A stretch of DNA of 64,000 nt from an uncultured Methylopila sp. (GTDB lineage: Bacteria; Pseudomonadota; Alphaproteobacteria; Rhizobiales; Methylopilaceae), in NCBI GenBank assembly GCA_902168115.1, contig CABHPB010000082.1, positions 124,001 through 188,000 of the forward strand, written 5' to 3'. Positions 55,203 through 63,542 of this stretch are shown here, piece by piece. The notes below the pieces were generated by a model. The model was given only the letters and a program-made list of their open reading frames with translations. It searched no databases and was not told where the DNA came from. The position numbers and the translations under genes are program-made. The number at the start of each line of letters is the position of its first letter. Position 1 is the stretch's first letter.

Positions 55203-56846
55203 TCAGTAGACGTCGGCCTGGTAGCGGCCGGCCTTCTTGAGGTCGGCGATGTAGGCCTTCGCGCCGTCGCCCTTGCCACCGTGCTCCGCCGCGATGTCGA
55301 TCAGCGCCTTCTCGACGTCCGCCGCCATGCGTTTGGCGTCGCCGCAGACGTAGAAATGGGCGCCCGTCTCCAGCCAGCTCCAGAGTTCGGCTCCGGCCTC
55401 GCGCATCCGGTCCTGGACATAAACCTTGGCGTCGCCGTCGCGCGACCAGGCGAGAGAGAGCTTCGTCAGCGCGCCGGTCTCCTGCAGCTCGGCGATCTCC
55501 TCGCGATAGAAGAAGTCGGTCGCCTCGCGCTGGTGCCCGAAGAACAGCCAGGCGCCGCCGGCCGCCTTGGCCGCGCGCCGCTCGCGCAGGAAGGAGCGGA
55601 ACGGCGCGACGCCTGTGCCTGGCCCGACCATGATGATCGGGACGTCGCCGCTCTTCGGCAGCCCAAAGCCGTGCGCCTTCTGGACGTAGACCTTGAGCTT
55701 CGCGCCCGGCTCGACCCGGTCGGAGAGATAGGTCGAGGCGAGGCCGAGGCGGGTGCGCTCACCGATCCGGTAGCGCACCGCGTCGACGGTGAGGCTGACC
55801 CTGCCGGGATCGGCCGAGAGCGCCGAGGAGATCGAGTAGAGCCGCGGCTGCAAGGGTTCGAGCGTCGCGAGCAGGTCGGCGACGGGGGGCGTCGCGGCCG
55901 GGAACTTCTCCAGCGCCGCGAGGACGTCGAGCGTCTCGAGGTCGCCGTCCGGGTTCTCGCCCTCGGCGAGCCGCATCAGCTTCGCCTTGTCGGAAGCGTC
56001 CTCGACATGGACGCTGAGCAGCTCGAACAGCGCGTCAGGCGCTGCGCCGAGCGAGACCTTTTCGGACAGCCAGGTCGCAAGCGGCAGCGTCTGCCCGTCA
56101 TGGCTGACGGGCGCGTCCGGCGCGACGCCGAGGCGCGTCGCGAGATCGGCCGCGAGCGACGGGCAGTTGGTCGCGAACAGGCCGAAGCTGTCGCCCGGCT
56201 CGTAGGTCAGGCCGCACGCGCTGAGGTCGATCTCGACGTGGTTGGTCTCCTTGGAAGACCCCTCGCCGTTGAGCTTCAGGCGCGACAGGAAGGTCGCCTC
56301 GACCGGCGTCTCGCGCGAGCGGCCGGGCTCGGCCGCGGCGGGCTGGGCCGAAGCCGGCGCCGCCTCGGCCGGCTTCGTCGCGGGCGCCGCGCCCTCGAGC
56401 TCGGCGGCGAGCTTCTTCAGCATGCGCTGCGTTTCCTTGCCGCCGGGCACGCATAGATTGAGCTTTGTCTCCTCGCCGGTCGCGATCGCCAAGGAATAGG
56501 TGTCGCAGAGATAGCCGCACTGGCCGCAGTCCTGCTGGGCCATGGCCGCCATCATGCGGCGCTTCAGCGGCTTGCCGTCCGCGAGCTGCATGCGCTCGTC
56601 GATCGGCATGGAGGCGTCATGCCACGGCGCGCCGTCGTCCTCCTCCTCGGCGGGAGCGGCCTGCGGGGCGCCCGGCAGGGGCTCGCCGAGCAAAGCGGTC
56701 GCCGCGTCGCGCGACAGCGCCTGCACTCCGCCGTCCATCGAGAGCAGGCCGGCGAAGAAGCCGTTCAGCCAGGAACGCTGTTCGGGGCTGAACGGCGCGT
56801 TCTCCGGCACCAGCGGCGGCAGCATCATCTGGGTTGGCGCGGACAT
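55203..56846 (-). CDS. CysJ-like FAD/NADPH reductase with [4Fe-4S] domain
   Basis: 547 residues. An N-terminal helical segment (FSPEQRSWLNGFFAGLL) and a Fe-S domain of the RnfB type (CGQCGYLCDTYSLAIATGEETKLNLC) are followed by an Ala/Pro linker and the FAD/NADPH module of sulfite reductase flavoprotein: LTYEPGDSFGLFATN, PRLYSISSAL, HGFGLPKSGDVPIIMVGPGTGVAPFRSFL and FYVCGDAKRMAADVEKAL. The flavodoxin (FMN) domain of true CysJ is absent. I infer an electron donor from NAD(P)H to NirA and/or NasA. Its stop is 13 bases before the nasA ATG. Confidence 0.9.
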   Translation of the reverse strand: MSAPTQMMLPPLVPENAPFSPEQRSWLNGFFAGLLSMDGGVQALSRDAATALLGEPLPGAPQAAPAEEEDDGAPWHDASMPIDERMQLADGKPLKRRMMAAMAQQDCGQCGYLCDTYSLAIATGEETKLNLCVPGGKETQRMLKKLAAELEGAAPATKPAEAAPASAQPAAAEPGRSRETPVEATFLSRLKLNGEGSSKETNHVEIDLSACGLTYEPGDSFGLFATNCPSLAADLATRLGVAPDAPVSHDGQTLPLATWLSEKVSLGAAPDALFELLSVHVEDASDKAKLMRLAEGENPDGDLETLDVLAALEKFPAATPPVADLLATLEPLQPRLYSISSALSADPGRVSLTVDAVRYRIGERTRLGLASTYLSDRVEPGAKLKVYVQKAHGFGLPKSGDVPIIMVGPGTGVAPFRSFLRERRAAKAAGGAWLFFGHQREATDFFYREEIAELQETGALTKLSLAWSRDGDAKVYVQDRMREAGAELWSWLETGAHFYVCGDAKRMAADVEKALIDIAAEHGGKGDGAKAYIADLKKAGRYQADVY

Positions 56847-56851
56847 GTGCG

Positions 56852-58663
56852 TCAGGCCTTCTCGAGTTCGAACATGGTCTTGAGCGCGTCGATCTCGTGG
56901 CGACGCGTGAAGGCGGCGAAGGTCTCGGCCTCGCTCTCGCGGTTGGCGAGGTAGCCGCGCAGCATCTTCTCGACGACGGCCGGGCAGTCCTCGCCCTTCA
57001 CTTCGGAGACGAGGTCGCGGGCGATGGTGGCGTCCGTCCCGAAGCCGCCGCCGACGAGGATGTTGAAGCCGTCGACGGTGTCCTCCTCGCCGACCGGCAC
57101 GCGCGCGCCGATCAGGCCGATGTCGCCGATGTAGTGCTGGGCGCAGGAGTGGTGGCAGCCGGTGGCGTGGATGTTGATCGGCGTGTCGACGGTAAGGCCG
57201 ATCCCGTCGATGTGGGTCGCGATCTGGTCGGCGAAGCCCTTGGTGTCGGCGGCGGAGAACTTGCAGCCGCGATTGCCGGTGCAGGCGACGAGCCCGGCGC
57301 GGACGTTCGAGCAGGCGGTCTCCAGCCCGATCGCCCGGATCTTCTCCTCGACCTGCGCCACGAACTCGTCGCGCACGCCCGAGATCAGCAGGTTCTGCCA
57401 GACGGTCAGGCGGATGTCGCGGTCGCCATATTCCTGCGAGATGTCGGCGAGCGCCCGCATCTGGTCGCAGGACATGCGGCCGAGCTTCAGCGACACGCCG
57501 ATCCAGTTGTGGCCCTTCTGGCGCTGCGGATGGACGCCGATATGGGCCATGCGGTCGCTTTCGGGCCGCGGCGCCAGCGCGCCGGCCGGCGCGCGCACGA
57601 GCCTGGCGCCGAGAACCTTCTCGACCTCCTCGAGAAACTTCTCGAAACCCCAGGCGTCGAGCACGTATTTCAGCCGCGCCTTGGCGCGGTCGCTACGGTC
57701 GCCGTGCGAGATGAAGACGCGCACGATCGCGTCGGCGACCTTGTTGGCCTCACCGAGCGGCACGATCACGCCGGTGTCGCGCGCGAAGTCGCGGTGGCCG
57801 GTGATGCCGCCGAGCGCGAGACGCCACCAGACGCCCGGCTCGATCCCGTGGCCGTCCAGCACCTCGACGGCCTGGAAGCCGATGTCGTTGGTGTCCTCGA
57901 GCGCGGCGATCCGGCCGGCGCCGTCGAAGGCGACGTTGAACTTGCGCGGCAGGCCGTAGAGCGAGCGGTCGTTGAGGATGTGGTGGTGCCACTCCTTGGC
58001 GTAGGGGCGCGTGTCGACCAGCTCCTGCGGGTCGACGCCCGCCGTCGGCGTGCCGGTGACGTTGCGGATGTTGTCGGCGCCGGAGCCGCGCGCGGTGAGC
58101 CCGATGTCGACGAGGCCCTCGAGGAAGGCCGGCCCGTCCTTCGCGCCGATCTCGCGCACCTGAAGGTTGGCGCGGGTCGTCACGTGGCTGTAGCCGCCGC
58201 CGAACTGCTCCGCGAGGTCCGCGACCCCGCGGAACTGCCACGCCTTCAGGATGCCGTTGTGGATCCTGAGGCGGCACATATACGCGTCTTGCGTTGGCCC
58301 GACATAGAACAGGCCGTGGAAGCGGACGCGAAAGTCGTCGATCGATTTCGCGTACTTGCCTTCGGCCGCGAGCCCCTTGAAGCGGGCGTAGAAGTCGAAC
58401 GGATGCTCGTCGCGCTTGGCCTTCTCCTGAGCGACCAGCTTCTTGCCGGCCTTCTCCTGCCGCGCCATCGCCTCCAGATGGATCGCGTCCGGGCCGGAGG
58501 GCGCCTGCTCCTGCGGCGCCGGCAGGGACTGGCCGGCGCCCTGCCCCTGGAACGGCACCTGCCCGCCGAGCCCCGGCGCGCCGCGTGAGCCGCGGATCGC
58601 CTGGACGCCGGAGATGAAGCCTTCGAGGTAGCGCTTCTGGTCGGGGGTGAAATCGCCGCTCAT
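56852..58663 (-). CDS. nirA: NirA-family assimilatory nitrite reductase (siroheme/[4Fe-4S])
   Basis: 603 residues. Two ferredoxin-like and two siroheme domains: RVRFHGLFYVGPTQDAYMCRLRIHNGIL (first half-domain) and LTVWQNLLISGV. The cluster/siroheme Cys pattern is CTGNRGCKFS and CHHSCAQHYIGDIGL. An N-terminal helical segment FTPDQKRYLEGFISGVQAI closely resembles that of the CysJ-like partner. Reduces nitrite to ammonium with six electrons. Between the FAD oxidoreductase and CysJ-like genes with gaps of 10 and 5 bases, so one transcription unit. Confidence 0.94.
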   Translation of the reverse strand: MSGDFTPDQKRYLEGFISGVQAIRGSRGAPGLGGQVPFQGQGAGQSLPAPQEQAPSGPDAIHLEAMARQEKAGKKLVAQEKAKRDEHPFDFYARFKGLAAEGKYAKSIDDFRVRFHGLFYVGPTQDAYMCRLRIHNGILKAWQFRGVADLAEQFGGGYSHVTTRANLQVREIGAKDGPAFLEGLVDIGLTARGSGADNIRNVTGTPTAGVDPQELVDTRPYAKEWHHHILNDRSLYGLPRKFNVAFDGAGRIAALEDTNDIGFQAVEVLDGHGIEPGVWWRLALGGITGHRDFARDTGVIVPLGEANKVADAIVRVFISHGDRSDRAKARLKYVLDAWGFEKFLEEVEKVLGARLVRAPAGALAPRPESDRMAHIGVHPQRQKGHNWIGVSLKLGRMSCDQMRALADISQEYGDRDIRLTVWQNLLISGVRDEFVAQVEEKIRAIGLETACSNVRAGLVACTGNRGCKFSAADTKGFADQIATHIDGIGLTVDTPINIHATGCHHSCAQHYIGDIGLIGARVPVGEEDTVDGFNILVGGGFGTDATIARDLVSEVKGEDCPAVVEKMLRGYLANRESEAETFAAFTRRHEIDALKTMFELEKA

Positions 58664-58673
58664 CGCCGCCTCC

Positions 58674-59918
58674 TCACGCCGCCGCCACGAAGGACCGGCC
58701 GAAGGCCAGGTCGTCGCGCATCTCGCCGAGCGGCGCGCCCGAGGCGATCAGGTCGAGATACCAGAGCGCGTCCGAGGCCTCGCCGACTAGGATCGCCCCC
58801 ACCAGGCGGTCGTCGCGCATCACGAATTTCCGGTAATGGCCATGGCCGGGATCGGCGAGGGTGACGATGTCGTCGCCCTCCTCCGCCTCGACGGCGCCGG
58901 CCGAGAACACCGAGACGCCGGAGACCTTGAGATTGGTGGAGAGCAGGCTGCCGGCGTAGGCCGCCTCCGCCTCGCCTGCGAGATGGCGCGCGAGCGTCTT
59001 CGCATGCTCGTAGGCCGGCGCGACGAGGCCGTAGACGACGCCGGCATGCTCGGCGCATTCGCCGATCGCGTAGACGTTCGCGTCGGAGGTCCGCATGGCG
59101 TCGTCGACGACGATCCCGCGCTTGACGTCCAGCCCCGCCTCGCGCGCAAGGCCGGCGTTGGGCCGCACGCCGCAGGACATGACGATCATGTCGGCCGGCA
59201 GAACCTCGCCGCTCGCGAGCCTCAGGCCCTCGACGCGGGCCTCGCCGACGATCTCGGCGCTCTGGGCGGACAGGGCGAAGCCGATGCCCTTCTTCTCGAG
59301 CTGGCGCTTGAGCGTCGCGGCCGCCTTCAGGTCGAGCTGGCGCTCCATGATCTTGTCGAAGATGTGCACGACCGTCGTCGCGCAGCCGAGCTTGGCGAGG
59401 CCGTAGGCCGCCTCCAGCCCGAGCAGCCCGCCTCCGATGACGACGGCGCTCCTGCCCTCGCCCGAGAGCCTGGCGAGCATGGCTGCGTCGGCCCGGTCGC
59501 GGAAGGTCACGACCTCCGGCAGATGCCCGCCCGGCAGCGGCAGGCGGATCGGTTCGGAGCCCGTCGCCAGCACCAGCCGGTCGTAGGTCGCCCAGCGACC
59601 GTCGGTCAGCCAGACGGTCTTGCTGGCGAGGTCGATCCGAGAGACCTGCGCGTCGGTGAACAGGCGGAAGCCGCTCTGGCCGTACCAGGAGCGATCTTTC
59701 AGCGTCAGGTCCTCGTCGGCGGCCTCGCCGGCGAGCAGGGAGGACAGCAGCACGCGATTGTAGGCCGCGTCCTTCTCCGCCCCGAGCACGGTGACGTCGT
59801 ATTTGCCGGGGCACGCGGCGTTGAGCTCCTCGAGGAGCTTCAGCGCGGCCATGCCGGCGCCAACCAGCACGATACGTTCGCGCTCCGGCCGTTTCGTCGA
59901 TGCAGCTTTCCCGCTCAT
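58674..59918 (-). CDS. NAD(P)/FAD oxidoreductase (NirB N-terminal-like)
   Basis: 414 residues. Start at 59918 (MSGKAASTKR). FAD motif RIVLVGAGMAALKLLEEL, NAD(P) motif AVVIGGGLLGLEAAYGLAKLG, and second FAD motif TSDANVYAIGECAEH are intact, with a C-terminal domain (AFGRSFVAAA end). It matches the first part of NADH nitrite reductase NirB and related assimilatory reductases without the siroheme part, so it probably transfers electrons from NAD(P)H to NasA or NirA. First gene of the operon controlled by the leader at 60002-60112. Confidence 0.9.
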   Translation of the reverse strand: MSGKAASTKRPERERIVLVGAGMAALKLLEELNAACPGKYDVTVLGAEKDAAYNRVLLSSLLAGEAADEDLTLKDRSWYGQSGFRLFTDAQVSRIDLASKTVWLTDGRWATYDRLVLATGSEPIRLPLPGGHLPEVVTFRDRADAAMLARLSGEGRSAVVIGGGLLGLEAAYGLAKLGCATTVVHIFDKIMERQLDLKAAATLKRQLEKKGIGFALSAQSAEIVGEARVEGLRLASGEVLPADMIVMSCGVRPNAGLAREAGLDVKRGIVVDDAMRTSDANVYAIGECAEHAGVVYGLVAPAYEHAKTLARHLAGEAEAAYAGSLLSTNLKVSGVSVFSAGAVEAEEGDDIVTLADPGHGHYRKFVMRDDRLVGAILVGEASDALWYLDLIASGAPLGEMRDDLAFGRSFVAAA

Positions 59919-60001
59919 GCGCTTGCTTCCGGACTCCGATCGCCGCCCCCGAAGGGACCCGTTTCCCGGCCCGCGCCTCGCTCGGATGGCGCGGACCAAA
60001 C

Positions 60002-60052
60002 AAAAAGCCGCTGTCTCGACCCGCGCATTCGTCTGCGTGTCGGTTCAGCGGC
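60002..60052 (-). terminator. Leader terminator before the nitrate/nitrite reductase operon
   Basis: On the minus strand GCCGCTG (60046-60052) pairs with CAGCGGC (60007-60013), extended inside by CGAC/GTCG, and is followed by TTTTT (60002-60006). It lies about 85 bases before the FAD oxidoreductase start and after two hairpins of the ANTAR type, so transcription should stop here unless antitermination occurs. Confidence 0.82.
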
Positions 60053-60062
60053 GATGCTGGCG

Positions 60063-60112
60063 CGCCCCTCGATGGGCGAATGGTCCTGGCGTCAGCGTCG
60101 ACGGGGAACCAC
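60063..60112 (-). promoter_or_regulatory. Tandem-hairpin ANTAR (NasT/NasR-type) leader, reductase operon
   Basis: Reading the minus strand, hairpin 1 (60110-60082) has outer stem GGTTC/GGACC and inner stem CGTC/GACG with a six-base loop GACGCT. Hairpin 2 (60078-60063) has a perfect CGCCC/GGGCG stem with loop ATCGAG. A six-base loop with A at position 1 and G at position 4 is the known ANTAR recognition rule; hairpin 2 fits exactly, hairpin 1 has G at position 1. The terminator follows. Same arrangement as at 63543-63589. Confidence 0.75.
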
Positions 60113-60123
60113 GAGACAGTTCA

Positions 60124-60139
60124 TTCAAGAGGCATGCCA
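60124..60139 (-). promoter_or_regulatory. Sigma-54-like promoter of the reductase operon
   Basis: TGGCATG, four bases, TTGAA on the minus strand fits the -24/-12 layout (consensus TGGCACG-N4-TTGCA/T) except A for C at -12. An element with the same spacing lies at 63603-63618. The predicted start (about 60113) falls exactly at the base of leader hairpin 1. Confidence 0.6.
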
Positions 60140-60215
60140 GCCGCCTGAACCGGCGGAATTTCCTGGAGCTTGAACGGATCGACCTTCGGCTCGCGCCGTC
60201 GTCGAACCGTTCGGG

Positions 60216-60232
60216 CGCACGGCGATTGTGCA
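60216..60232 (-). promoter_or_regulatory. NtrC-type dyad upstream of the reductase operon
   Basis: On the minus strand TGCAC-N7-GTGCG, one base from the perfect TGCAC-N7-GTGCA dyad bound by NtrC. It lies about 110 bases before the predicted transcription start, a usual enhancer distance for a sigma-54 promoter. It sits next to the nrt operon terminator. Confidence 0.55.
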
Positions 60233-60240
60233 GTGCGCCC

Positions 60241-60272
60241 AAAACGGGCGCCGGAGGCGACCTCCGGCGCCC
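60241..60272 (-). terminator. Intrinsic terminator of the nrtABC operon
   Basis: GGGCGCCGGAGG (60246-60257) and CCTCCGGCGCCC (60261-60272) form a perfect 12-bp stem with a three-base loop; on the minus strand it is followed by GTTTT. It lies 9 bases past the ATPase stop and separates the import operon from the control region of the reductase operon. Confidence 0.8.
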
Positions 60273-60280
60273 GGGGACCG

Positions 60281-61078
60281 TCAGGCCGCCTCGACGAAGC
60301 GGTGGCGCTCGTAGAGGAACTTCAGCACCGCCGCGCGCGCCGCGATGTAGGCGCGGTCCGAGACCAGCTCGAGCCGGTTGCGCGGCCGCTCCAGCGGCAC
60401 CTCCAGAACCTCGCCGATGCGGGCCGAGGGCCCGTTGGTCATCATCACGATGCGGTCCGAGAGCAGCACGGCCTCGTCGACGTCGTGCGTGATCATCAGC
60501 ACGGTGTTGTTGAGCTCGGTCTGGATCTGCATGACCTGGTCCTGCAGATGGGTGCGAGTCAGCGCGTCGAGCGCGCCGAACGGCTCGTCGAGCAGCAGCA
60601 CCTTCGGCTGCATGGCGAGCGCCCGGGCGATGCCGATGCGCTGCTTCATGCCGCCCGAGATTTCGGACGGACGCCGGTCCTTGGCGTGCTCCATGTGCAC
60701 GAGCTTGAGCTTGTGCATCGTCCAGTCGTGGCGCTCTGCCTTGGACTTCGTCTTGCCGAACACCTTGTCGACCGCGAGCGCGACGTTCTCGTAGCAGGTC
60801 AGCCACGGCAGCAGGCTGTGGTTCTGGAACACGACCGCGCGGTCGGGGCCCGGCTCGTCCACCACCTTGTCCTGAAGGAAGACGACGCCCTTCGTCGCCT
60901 TGGTGAGGCCGGCGACGATATTGAGCAGCGTCGACTTTCCGCAGCCGGAATGGCCGATGATCGAGATGAACTCGCCCTCGGCGACCTCCAGCGAGACGTC
61001 CTTCAGAACCTCGTTGGTCATCGCCCCGCGCGAGAACGACTTGTCGACATGCTCGATCTTGAGAAACGGCTTGGTCAT
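60281..61078 (-). CDS. nrtC: Nitrate ABC transporter ATP-binding protein
   Basis: 265-residue NrtD/TauB-type ATPase, the single-domain form. Walker A GHSGCGKST, Q-loop region VVFQNHSLLPWLTCYENVALAV, signature ISGGMKQRIGIARAL, Walker B VLLLDEPFGALD and switch VLMITHDVDEAV are complete. Start at 61078 (MTKPFLKIEH). It energises uptake of nitrate/nitrite through the permease encoded 14 bases upstream. Symbol by position; cyanobacterial NrtC is a longer fusion, so 'nrtD' would also be defensible. Confidence 0.92.
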   Translation of the reverse strand: MTKPFLKIEHVDKSFSRGAMTNEVLKDVSLEVAEGEFISIIGHSGCGKSTLLNIVAGLTKATKGVVFLQDKVVDEPGPDRAVVFQNHSLLPWLTCYENVALAVDKVFGKTKSKAERHDWTMHKLKLVHMEHAKDRRPSEISGGMKQRIGIARALAMQPKVLLLDEPFGALDALTRTHLQDQVMQIQTELNNTVLMITHDVDEAVLLSDRIVMMTNGPSARIGEVLEVPLERPRNRLELVSDRAYIAARAAVLKFLYERHRFVEAA

Positions 61079-61092
61079 GGCTTTGCCCACCG

Positions 61093-62007
61093 TCACGCGT
61101 TGGCCGTGCCGCGCGTGACCGCGACGGCGATGAGGGCGACGATCCGGTCGAGCACGAAGCCGACCGCGCCGACGTAGACGAGCGCGAGGATGATGTCGCT
61201 GATGCGCGACGAGTTCCACGCGTCCCAGATGAAGAAGCCGATGCCGACGCCGCCGATCAGCATTTCGGCCGCGACGATTGCGAGCCACGACAGGCCAATG
61301 CCGATGCGAAGACCGGTGAAGATGTAAGGCGCGGCCGCCGGCAGCATGATCTTCGAGAAGTATTCGATCGGGTTGAGGCGCAGCACTTCCGCGACGTTCT
61401 TGTAGTCCTGCGGAATGTTGCGGATGCCGACCGCGGTGTTGATGATGACCGGCCAGATCGCGGTGATGAAGATCACGAAGATCGCCGAGGGCTCGCCGTC
61501 GCGGAAGGCGGCCAGCGACAGCGGCAGCCAGGCGAGCGGCGGGATGGTGCGCAGCACCTGGAAGACGGGGTCGAGCCCGCGCATCGCCCAGGTCGAGGCG
61601 CCGACCAGCGCGCCGAGGCCGATGCCGACGACGGCCGCGAGCGCATAGCCGAGCGCGACGCGCTTCAGCGAGGCGTAGAGCTGCCAGCCGAGGCCCTTGT
61701 CGTTGCCGCCGTTGTCATAGAACGGGTTGGCGATCAGCTCCCACGTGTCCGTGACCACTCGCGAGGGCGAGGGCAGCGAGGAGGTCGGCGACGAGCACAG
61801 CACCTCCCAGAACAGCAGCAGCGCGCCGACCGTCAGCAGCGGCGGAATGAAGGTCGCGGCGGCGTCCATGGCGCGCGTCTTCATGCGCGGCCCGAAGAAC
61901 GGCTTCTTCGGCGTCGGCAGCGCGACCACCCTGGCCGAGGCCGGGGCCTCCGCCGGCTGGGCGGGCTTGAGCGGCGTCACGTTGGACGCCGCGGCGGTCT
62001 GTGTCAT
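61093..62007 (-). CDS. nrtB: Nitrate ABC transporter permease
   Basis: 304-residue inner-membrane permease of the NrtB/TauC type. Start at 62007 (MTQTAAASNV). A long cytosolic N-terminus (about 60 residues, Ala/Pro-rich) precedes six helices. The EAA loop reads NVAEVLRLNPIEYFSKIMLPAAAPYIFTGLRIGIGLSW, and IPPLAWLPLSLAAFRDGEPSAIFVIFITAIWPV is a family signature. Second gene of the nrt operon. Confidence 0.93.
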   Translation of the reverse strand: MTQTAAASNVTPLKPAQPAEAPASARVVALPTPKKPFFGPRMKTRAMDAAATFIPPLLTVGALLLFWEVLCSSPTSSLPSPSRVVTDTWELIANPFYDNGGNDKGLGWQLYASLKRVALGYALAAVVGIGLGALVGASTWAMRGLDPVFQVLRTIPPLAWLPLSLAAFRDGEPSAIFVIFITAIWPVIINTAVGIRNIPQDYKNVAEVLRLNPIEYFSKIMLPAAAPYIFTGLRIGIGLSWLAIVAAEMLIGGVGIGFFIWDAWNSSRISDIILALVYVGAVGFVLDRIVALIAVAVTRGTANA

Positions 62008-62080
62008 CGGGCTCTCCGCGATAATTCGGGTGTCGCCTGCGGGTCGCCGCGCGGCCGGAAGGGCCACGCGGCGCGCTCCG

Positions 62081-63406
62081 TCAGACCATGCGCTTGATGT
62101 CGAGGCTGGCGAGGTAATCGCCGGGCTTCTCGGGGTCGAAGACCTTGCCGTCGAAGAACTTCTCGACGCCGCGCGAGGTCGAGGCCGGGAGGTCGGTCGC
62201 GCCGAGCTCCTTGGCGGCCTCGCGCCACAGATCCTCGCGGTTGACCTTGTCGATCAGGGCCTTGGTGTCAGTCGTCCCCGGCAGATAGCCCCAGCGGATG
62301 TCCTCGGTCAGGAACCAGAGGTCATGGCTCTTGTAGGGATAGGACGCGTGGTCCTTCCAGAAGTGCATGATGTAGGGGCTGTTCTCGACGAGGGGCTTGC
62401 CCGCGCCGTAGTCGAACTTGCCCTTCATGCGGTCGGCGATGTCGGCGACCGGCGCGCCGATCCAGTTGCGCTTGGCGCAGATGGCGGCGAGCTCTTCCTT
62501 GTTCTCCGTCTTCTCGCACCACTGCTGCGCCTCCATCACGGCGAGCAGCAGCGCCTTGGCGGCCCTCGGGTTCTGCTCGACCCAGTCGGTGCGCATCGCG
62601 AACGACTTCTCGGGGTGCTTGTCCCAGAGCTCGCCCGTGGTGATCGCGGTGTAGCCGATCTTCTGGTTCTTGAGCTGCTCGTTCCAGGGCTCGCAGACGC
62701 AGAAGGTGTCCATAGTGCCGACCTTCATGTTCGCCACCATCTGCGGCGGCGGGACGACGATGGTCTGGATGTCCTTGTTCGGGTCGACGCCGCCGGCGGC
62801 GAGCCAGTAGCGGATCCAGAGGTCGTGCGTGCCGCCCGGGAAGGTCATGGCGGCCTTCACGTCCTTGCCCGACGCCTTCTTCTTCTCGAGCGCGGCCTTG
62901 AAGGGCGAGGCGTCGAGGCCGAGCTGGAGGTCGGCGTATTCCTGGCCGACCGAGATGCACTGGCCCGCGACGTTGAGGCGGGCGAGGATCGACATCGGCG
63001 TGCCGGCCTTGTTCTGGGTCACGGCGCCCGACGTGATCAGATACGGCATGGGGGTGAGGATGTGCGCGCCGTCGATGCCGCCGCCGCCCGAGCCCAGCAC
63101 GATGTTGTCGCGCGTCGTGCCCCAGGACGACTGCTTGGTGACCTCGACTTCGGTCATGCCGTATTTGTCGAAGAAGCCCTTTTCCTTGGCCACGAACAGC
63201 GGACCGGCGTCCGTCAGCGCGATGTAGCCGAGCTTGGCCTTGGTGGTCTCGGGACCCGCGCCCTGGGCGAACACGCCGGACGGGGAGAGGGTTCGTGCGG
63301 CCGCGAGCGTGGCGGCGGCGTAGCCGCCGGCCTTCAGCACGCTGCGGCGGCTGACGCCGGACAGAAGGGCGTTCGCGACGTCTGGCGTCTTGGCGTCGTG
63401 GCTCAT
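62081..63406 (-). CDS. nrtA: Nitrate ABC transporter substrate-binding protein (NrtA/CmpA family)
   Basis: 441 residues. Start at 63406 (MSHDAKTPDV). A twin-arginine signal (SRRSVLKAGGYAAATLAAART) suggests folded export. The NrtA/CmpA fold is clear: KAKLGYIALTDAGPLFVAKEKGFFDKYG, GTMDTFCVCEPWNEQLKNQKIGYTAITTGELWDKHPEKSFAMRTDWVEQNP, FLTEDIRWGYLP. It binds nitrate in the periplasm for NrtBC. First gene of the operon, preceded by its own ANTAR leader. Confidence 0.94.
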   Translation of the reverse strand: MSHDAKTPDVANALLSGVSRRSVLKAGGYAAATLAAARTLSPSGVFAQGAGPETTKAKLGYIALTDAGPLFVAKEKGFFDKYGMTEVEVTKQSSWGTTRDNIVLGSGGGGIDGAHILTPMPYLITSGAVTQNKAGTPMSILARLNVAGQCISVGQEYADLQLGLDASPFKAALEKKKASGKDVKAAMTFPGGTHDLWIRYWLAAGGVDPNKDIQTIVVPPPQMVANMKVGTMDTFCVCEPWNEQLKNQKIGYTAITTGELWDKHPEKSFAMRTDWVEQNPRAAKALLLAVMEAQQWCEKTENKEELAAICAKRNWIGAPVADIADRMKGKFDYGAGKPLVENSPYIMHFWKDHASYPYKSHDLWFLTEDIRWGYLPGTTDTKALIDKVNREDLWREAAKELGATDLPASTSRGVEKFFDGKVFDPEKPGDYLASLDIKRMV

Positions 63407-63483
63407 TTCCGGCTCCGTTGGCGGCCCGCGGGCCGCGTGATCCACAAAACGAACCGGCTCCAGTCGATCGGATGCCGGCGAAC

Positions 63484-63541
63484 AAAAAAGCCGCTGTCTC
63501 GACGCGCGGAGTCGCGTGTCGGTTCAGCGGCGTTGCTGGCG
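63484..63541 (-). terminator. Leader terminator before the nrt operon
   Basis: On the minus strand GCCGCTG (63535-63541) pairs with CAGCGGC (63490-63496), with an inner CGAC/GTCG extension, and is followed by TTTTTT (63484-63489). It is about 78 bases before the nrtA start and nearly identical to the terminator at 60002-60052. Confidence 0.82.
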
Positions 63542-63542
63542 T

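Noticed and set aside
60216-60240. Second sigma-54 promoter at TGGGCGCACTGCACAA
   Set aside because: The GG-N10-GC spacing is not met; the sequence is better explained as part of the NtrC-type dyad and terminator tail.
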